Of a stretch of DNA of 64,000 nt, positions 61,156-64,000 are shown in pieces. The translations under genes and the position numbers were made by a program. Within the stretch, counting starts at the first letter, position 1. Every line of letters starts with the position of its first letter. Source of the DNA: Arthrobacter sp. PAMC25284 (lineage in GTDB: Bacteria > Actinomycetota > Actinomycetes > Actinomycetales > Micrococcaceae); NCBI RefSeq assembly GCF_019443425.1, contig NZ_CP080382.1:124001-188000 (forward strand), given 5' to 3'. Below the pieces are notes generated by a model, which saw only the letters and a program-made list of their open reading frames with translations, ran no database searches and had not been told where the DNA came from.

Positions 61156-62094
61156 ATGAGACGCTCTCTGACACGCAGCATGGTCTTCGCTGCGGGAACA
61201 CTACTGACTCTCTCGCTGGCTGCCTGCGGCTCCGGCGCCAACCCGCTCGACAGTGGCACTTCAGCCGCCCCGGCAACACCCGGAGCCCCGCTGGTCATTG
61301 GCTCCGCGAACTTCCCTGAAAGCCAAACGCTGGCTGAAGTTTACGCCGGGGCATTGAACGCCGCGGGCATCACCGCCTCCACGAAGCCTGGCATCGGGTC
61401 GCGCGAAGTGTACGTCCGCGCGGTGCAGGACGGTTCGATCGACCTCGTCCCGGACTACAGCGGCAACCTGCTGCGCTATGTGGACACGACCGCCACGGCT
61501 TCCAGCGCGGCCGACGTGATGGCCGCGCTGCCGGGCAAGCTCCCCGCCGACCTGCAGGTGCTCGAACCGGCGCAGGCCGAGGATAAGGACTCCATCGTCG
61601 TAACCCAGGCGACGGCGGACAAGTACGGGCTGAAAACCCTGGCAGACCTTGGAAAGATCTGTGACCAGATCGCCCTCGGCATGCCCCCGGAAGCCAAAGA
61701 ACGGCCGCAGGGCCTGCCCGGGCTGGAAGCCAATTACGGTTGCGTCCCCAAGGAGTTTGTCCCCTTCAGTGACGGCGGTGGCCCTGTGACTGTTAAGGCC
61801 CTCCTCGATGACCAGATCCAGGCAGCCGATGTGTTCACCACCTCGCCGCTGATCGCCAAAAACAACCTTGTGGTCCTGGAGGACCCGAAGAGCAACTTCG
61901 CCGCGCAGCAGGTGCTGCCGCTGGTCCGTGCGGGTCGCCTGGACGCCAAGGCCATTGAGGTCCTCAACAAGGTTTCCGGGGTCCTCACGACGGAGGACCT
62001 GCTGCGCCTCAACGACGACGTCTCCGGCGACCAGAAGCTCAGCTCGAAGGACGCTGCGGCGGCCTGGCTGAAGGAAAAAGGTTTCATTAAATAA
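61156..62094 (+). CDS. Glycine betaine/osmoprotectant ABC transporter substrate-binding lipoprotein (OpuBC/ProX type)
   Basis: Extracytoplasmic solute-binding protein of 312 residues. The lipoprotein signal is MRRSLTRSMVFAAGTLLTLS with lipobox LAAC (Cys about residue 23). The mature part has the OpuAC start VIGSANFPESQTLAEVYAGAL, DGSIDLVPDYSGNLLRY and, later, ADVFTTSPLIAKNNLVVLED. The ATG has GAAGGA upstream. A strong terminator follows directly, so the permease and ATPase genes are not in this operon in the window. The ligand is inferred by family only. Confidence 0.9.
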   Translation: MRRSLTRSMVFAAGTLLTLSLAACGSGANPLDSGTSAAPATPGAPLVIGSANFPESQTLAEVYAGALNAAGITASTKPGIGSREVYVRAVQDGSIDLVPDYSGNLLRYVDTTATASSAADVMAALPGKLPADLQVLEPAQAEDKDSIVVTQATADKYGLKTLADLGKICDQIALGMPPEAKERPQGLPGLEANYGCVPKEFVPFSDGGGPVTVKALLDDQIQAADVFTTSPLIAKNNLVVLEDPKSNFAAQQVLPLVRAGRLDAKAIEVLNKVSGVLTTEDLLRLNDDVSGDQKLSSKDAAAAWLKEKGFIK

Positions 62095-62115
62095 CGGGTC
62101 TCCGGACCGGACACG

Positions 62116-62154
62116 CCGAAGGCCACGACGGATAGGATCCGTCGTGGCCTTCGG
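62116..62154. terminator. Terminator after the osmoprotectant-binding gene
   Basis: Perfect 18-bp stem (62116-62133 with 62137-62154), 3-base loop, followed by TATTTA. Confidence 0.9.
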
Positions 62155-62225
62155 TATTTAACCCGGCGGTCAACCCGGCAGCACTGCCATCCGCCAGCGG
62201 CGGTGACGGCCTTCCGGGCCGGCCG

Positions 62226-62510
62226 TCAGGCCTCGATCCTCACGCCGCGCCAAAACGCGAGGTGACCCTTGATCGACGCAGCCCGGCTCTTTGGGTCGGC
62301 GTAGTACCACGCGGCATCCGCGTTTACCGCCCCGTCGACCTCGAGAGTGTGATAGCTGGCCGTGCCCTTCCACGGGCAGGCAGATGACATCCCGCTGTCC
62401 TTGAGGTACCGCTCGTCCACGGACTCGCGCGGGAAGTAGTGGTTTCCCTCGACCATTACCGTGTCGTCGGATTCGGCGATGACGGCGCCGTTCCAAACAG
62501 CCTTGACCAT
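62226..62510 (-). CDS. DUF427 family protein
   Basis: 94-residue DUF427 protein. It has the typical start VKAVWNGAVIAESDDTVMVE, NHYFPRESVDERYL, CPWKGTASYHTLEVDG and PKSRAASIKGHLAFWRGV. Function unknown; small beta-barrel-like fold. The ATG at 62510 has AAGGAGC 5 bases upstream on the minus strand, which rules out the earlier frame to 62549. It is convergent with the osmoprotectant-binding gene across a terminator. Confidence 0.92.
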   Translation of the reverse strand: MVKAVWNGAVIAESDDTVMVEGNHYFPRESVDERYLKDSGMSSACPWKGTASYHTLEVDGAVNADAAWYYADPKSRAASIKGHLAFWRGVRIEA

Positions 62511-62682
62511 GGTGCTCCTTAGGTATGGCATAGCCCGTCCGGGACCCATGCGCTTACTGAGGGAACAACTCCGCGGCGGTCATTGTTCCCTAAACAAGCC
62601 GGCCGGCCGCCAGCTTGGCGACATCCACGCGTCGCCGCGGCCGTGGCCTGCCAGCCTTGCCAACTACCCTCATTGGAGCGTT

Positions 62683-62976
62683 ATGTCCCTGACTGTCCAC
62701 CTTGACCTGAACCTCAAATCGGAATCCCTCGACACCGCATCGGACATGATCCGCGACATCCTCGCCGGTACCCAGGCCTTCGACGGCTGCCTCGGTGTGG
62801 AGGTGCTGGTTGACCACCATGACCCGGCGCACATGCTCGTCGTCGAACGCTGGGCGTCGCTGGAACAGGACGCCGCGTACCGCGAGTGGCGTGCCGGTGA
62901 CGGCGCAACCGAGCTGGGAAGCCTGCTCGCCGCGGCGCCCACGCTGACCTACTTCGTGACCTCCGCGGAGAGCTGA
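62683..62976 (+). CDS. Antibiotic biosynthesis monooxygenase-fold protein
   Basis: 97 residues of the ABM superfamily (dimeric alpha-beta barrel; quinol oxidation, haem or polyketide chemistry). It has VHLDLNLKSESLDTASDMI, AFDGCLGVEVLVDHHDPAHM and VVERWASLEQDAAYREWR, which are the usual strand-helix-strand blocks. The ATG at 62683 follows TTGGAGCG about 6 bases upstream. The next gene starts 1 base after its stop, so the two are coupled. The substrate is not decidable. Confidence 0.82.
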   Translation: MSLTVHLDLNLKSESLDTASDMIRDILAGTQAFDGCLGVEVLVDHHDPAHMLVVERWASLEQDAAYREWRAGDGATELGSLLAAAPTLTYFVTSAES

Positions 62977-62977
62977 G

Positions 62978-63355
62978 GTGTCCGGGACGCGGACCGGCGC
63001 GTCCGTTTCCGCGGCCCTGGCCGTGCTGTGGCTGGTGCTGGCGCTGCTGAACCCGGAGACCACGTACCACCTGGCGCCGGTCCTGGTGGCTGCCGGCTGG
63101 CCGGTCGTGTACCGGCTGCGTGCAGGTGGCCGCCGCCCGGTCATGCTGAGGACCCTGGCTGTTGCCGGCGGCGCGGGGACCGCACTGCTGGTCACCGGGG
63201 TCCTCGGCGCCCTCGGTGCCCTACGCGGGCCGACGCTGACCGGCACCGGTAACGCGCTGGCGGAGACCATCATTGCCATTGCCGCCGGAGTGGTGGCCGG
63301 GATGATCGCCGTCGGTGTCGTTCCGCAGCGGCGCGCCAGGAAGTTTCCGCGCTGA
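62978..63355 (+). CDS. Small membrane protein
   Basis: 125 residues with four hydrophobic segments: SVSAALAVLWLVLALL, LAPVLVAAGWPVVYRL, TLAVAGGAGTALLVTGVLGAL and IIAIAAGVVAGMIAVGVV; short basic C-terminus. Not a recognised family. The GTG at 62978 is next to the upstream stop (TGAGGTG), so it is co-transcribed and coupled. A 54-base palindrome terminator lies 55 bases after the stop. Confidence 0.7.
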   Translation: MSGTRTGASVSAALAVLWLVLALLNPETTYHLAPVLVAAGWPVVYRLRAGGRRPVMLRTLAVAGGAGTALLVTGVLGALGALRGPTLTGTGNALAETIIAIAAGVVAGMIAVGVVPQRRARKFPR

Positions 63356-63410
63356 CAAAGCCATCACCGACCGGACCGGGCGCCTACCCGGCGGCAGGAG
63401 ACGGCGGACA

Positions 63411-63464
63411 CGAAAAAGGGGGGTTTCTGCCCGGCCGCGGCCGGGCAGAAACCCCCCTTTTTCG
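63411..63464. terminator. 54-bp perfect palindrome, terminator on both strands
   Basis: 27 bases (63411-63437) followed at once by their exact complement (63438-63464), with A5 and T5 near the ends. It sits between the convergent membrane-protein gene and valS. Confidence 0.9.
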
Positions 63465-63492
63465 TTAGTTCCGGATTCCCGGTGCGGCCGGG

Positions 63493-64000
63493 TCAGGCCT
63501 GCGCTGGCTGCTCGGCGGGTGCCAGCACGACGTCGCCGACGGTCAGTTCGCCGTCGCCGGCGAGCAATGTCAGCTCCCGGGCGTTAGCCGCGGCCTTGAG
63601 ATCGGCCAGGCCGGCCTCCAGCTGCGCGGTGACTGATGCGGCGGCCGTGATGGTCGCTGACAGCACCTCGGTCCGCTGTTTGACCTTGGCCTCTGACTTG
63701 GCCTTGCGGATTCCGCTCAGCGCAGCGCCGACGGTCGCCAGCAGGGTGGTGTCGCCGTCGACTGCCACGGCGGAGGGCCACGCGGCGCGGTGCACGGAAC
63801 CGGCCCGCCACCAGCCCCAGACTTCCTCCGTGGCGAAGGGGAGGAACGGGGCGAAAAGCCGCAGCAGTGTATCCAGGCTCGTCGCCAAAGCGGCCAGGAC
63901 AGATGCCTGCTGCTCCTCACCGGCGGCACCGTAGGCGCGGTCCTTGATGAGCTCCACATAGTCATCCGTGAAATGCCAGAAGAAGCTCTCGGAAATCTGC
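63493..64000 (-). CDS. valS: Valyl-tRNA synthetase, C-terminal part (5' end outside window)
   Basis: The frame is open to base 64000, so the window holds only the last about 169 codons. The segment QISESFFWHFTDDYVELIKD is the anticodon-binding region; then APFLPFATEEVWGWWRAG and the C-terminal coiled coil (AKSEAKVKQRTEVLSATITAAA). The end LTVGDVVLAPAEQPAQA is family-like, although the very C-terminus is shorter than in E. coli. It converges with the membrane protein gene across the long palindrome. Confidence 0.93.
   Translation of the reverse strand, partial: QISESFFWHFTDDYVELIKDRAYGAAGEEQQASVLAALATSLDTLLRLFAPFLPFATEEVWGWWRAGSVHRAAWPSAVAVDGDTTLLATVGAALSGIRKAKSEAKVKQRTEVLSATITAAASVTAQLEAGLADLKAAANARELTLLAGDGELTVGDVVLAPAEQPAQA

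Noticed and set aside
1..64000. CRISPR arrays, insertion sequences, prophage, biosynthetic clusters, toxin-antitoxin pairs
   Set aside because: No regularly spaced repeats, transposase or integrase other than the XerC-type enzyme, and no such gene set was seen.

Overview
The window is GC-rich, high-coding-density chromosomal DNA from an actinobacterium, most likely a member of the Micrococcaceae close to Arthrobacter/Pseudarthrobacter. The basis is gene content and synteny: a FabD-FabH-AcpP-FabF cluster next to a FasR/CdaR-type regulator and a homodimeric pyruvate dehydrogenase E1, DUF2469/DUF3052/DUF3145 proteins, a mycothiol-type DsbA-fold protein, MptB, twin ClpP genes before clpX, and many genes that appear to be leaderless. 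No transposase, integrase, phage gene or CRISPR array was seen. Most of the window is core genome.

Layout. 1-6786: lepB (cut by the window edge), rnhB, DUF2469, a small ORF, yraN, comM (frameshifted), dprA, a xerC-type recombinase. 7075-12880: DUF3145, a 20-bp-stem terminator, then the minus-strand fatty-acid cluster fabD-fabH-acpP-fabF and its probable activator fasR. 13109-18143: aceE (frameshifted), diverging from DUF3052, ahpE-like peroxiredoxin and a sirtuin. 18287-21128: tRNA-Val, a rhamnosyltransferase-like gene, a small DUF6504-like gene and a GntR/FCD regulator diverging from gnd. 22957-25106: cysE, cysK, msrA (minus strand, sulfur metabolism). 25206-27831: Nif3-like protein, coiled-coil/zinc-ribbon-like protein, yaaA. 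27954-28349: RNase P RNA. 28654-35715: long-form GAPDH, a secreted HNH nuclease, pfkB, a membrane protein, def, an acyl-CoA dehydrogenase, tRNA-His, orn. 35874-37442: MptB.

37450-41689 is the most interesting block: a divergent envelope-stress-like locus. On the minus strand it has two Asp23 proteins, a DUF2273-like small membrane protein, DUF6286 and an AmaP-like anchor. On the plus strand it has an ECF sigma factor that overlaps a gene whose product carries an N-terminal C/HxxxCxxC zinc anti-sigma (ZAS) signature fused to an Asp23-like C-terminal region, and that overlaps a third Asp23-like gene. The arrangement suggests that an Asp23 system is read directly by a redox or zinc anti-sigma switch.

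41690-54820: an alkD relic, map (its stop codon lies in a perfect 34-bp tandem duplication), tRNA-Arg, an ssb paralogue, ettA, tesB, a conserved hypothetical, a truncated haemoglobin, mscS, osmC, pepN (frameshifted), a DUF1648-like membrane protein, rpiB, a nei-type glycosylase, tRNA-Gly. 55343-64000: tRNA-Pro, tig, clpP1, clpP2, clpX, a DsbA-fold protein with a CPFA active site, a candidate structured RNA leader before an osmoprotectant-binding lipoprotein, DUF427, a monooxygenase-fold protein, a membrane protein and the 3' part of valS.

Two window-wide patterns stand out. First, comM, aceE and pepN are each broken by exactly one extra base in a GGCCCC context, which points to systematic sequence error rather than decay. 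Second, about a dozen genes start 6-7 bases after a TANNNT hexamer with no Shine-Dalgarno sequence, which points to leaderless mRNAs. The RNase P RNA has the same TAGAAT element 7 bases before its first paired base.
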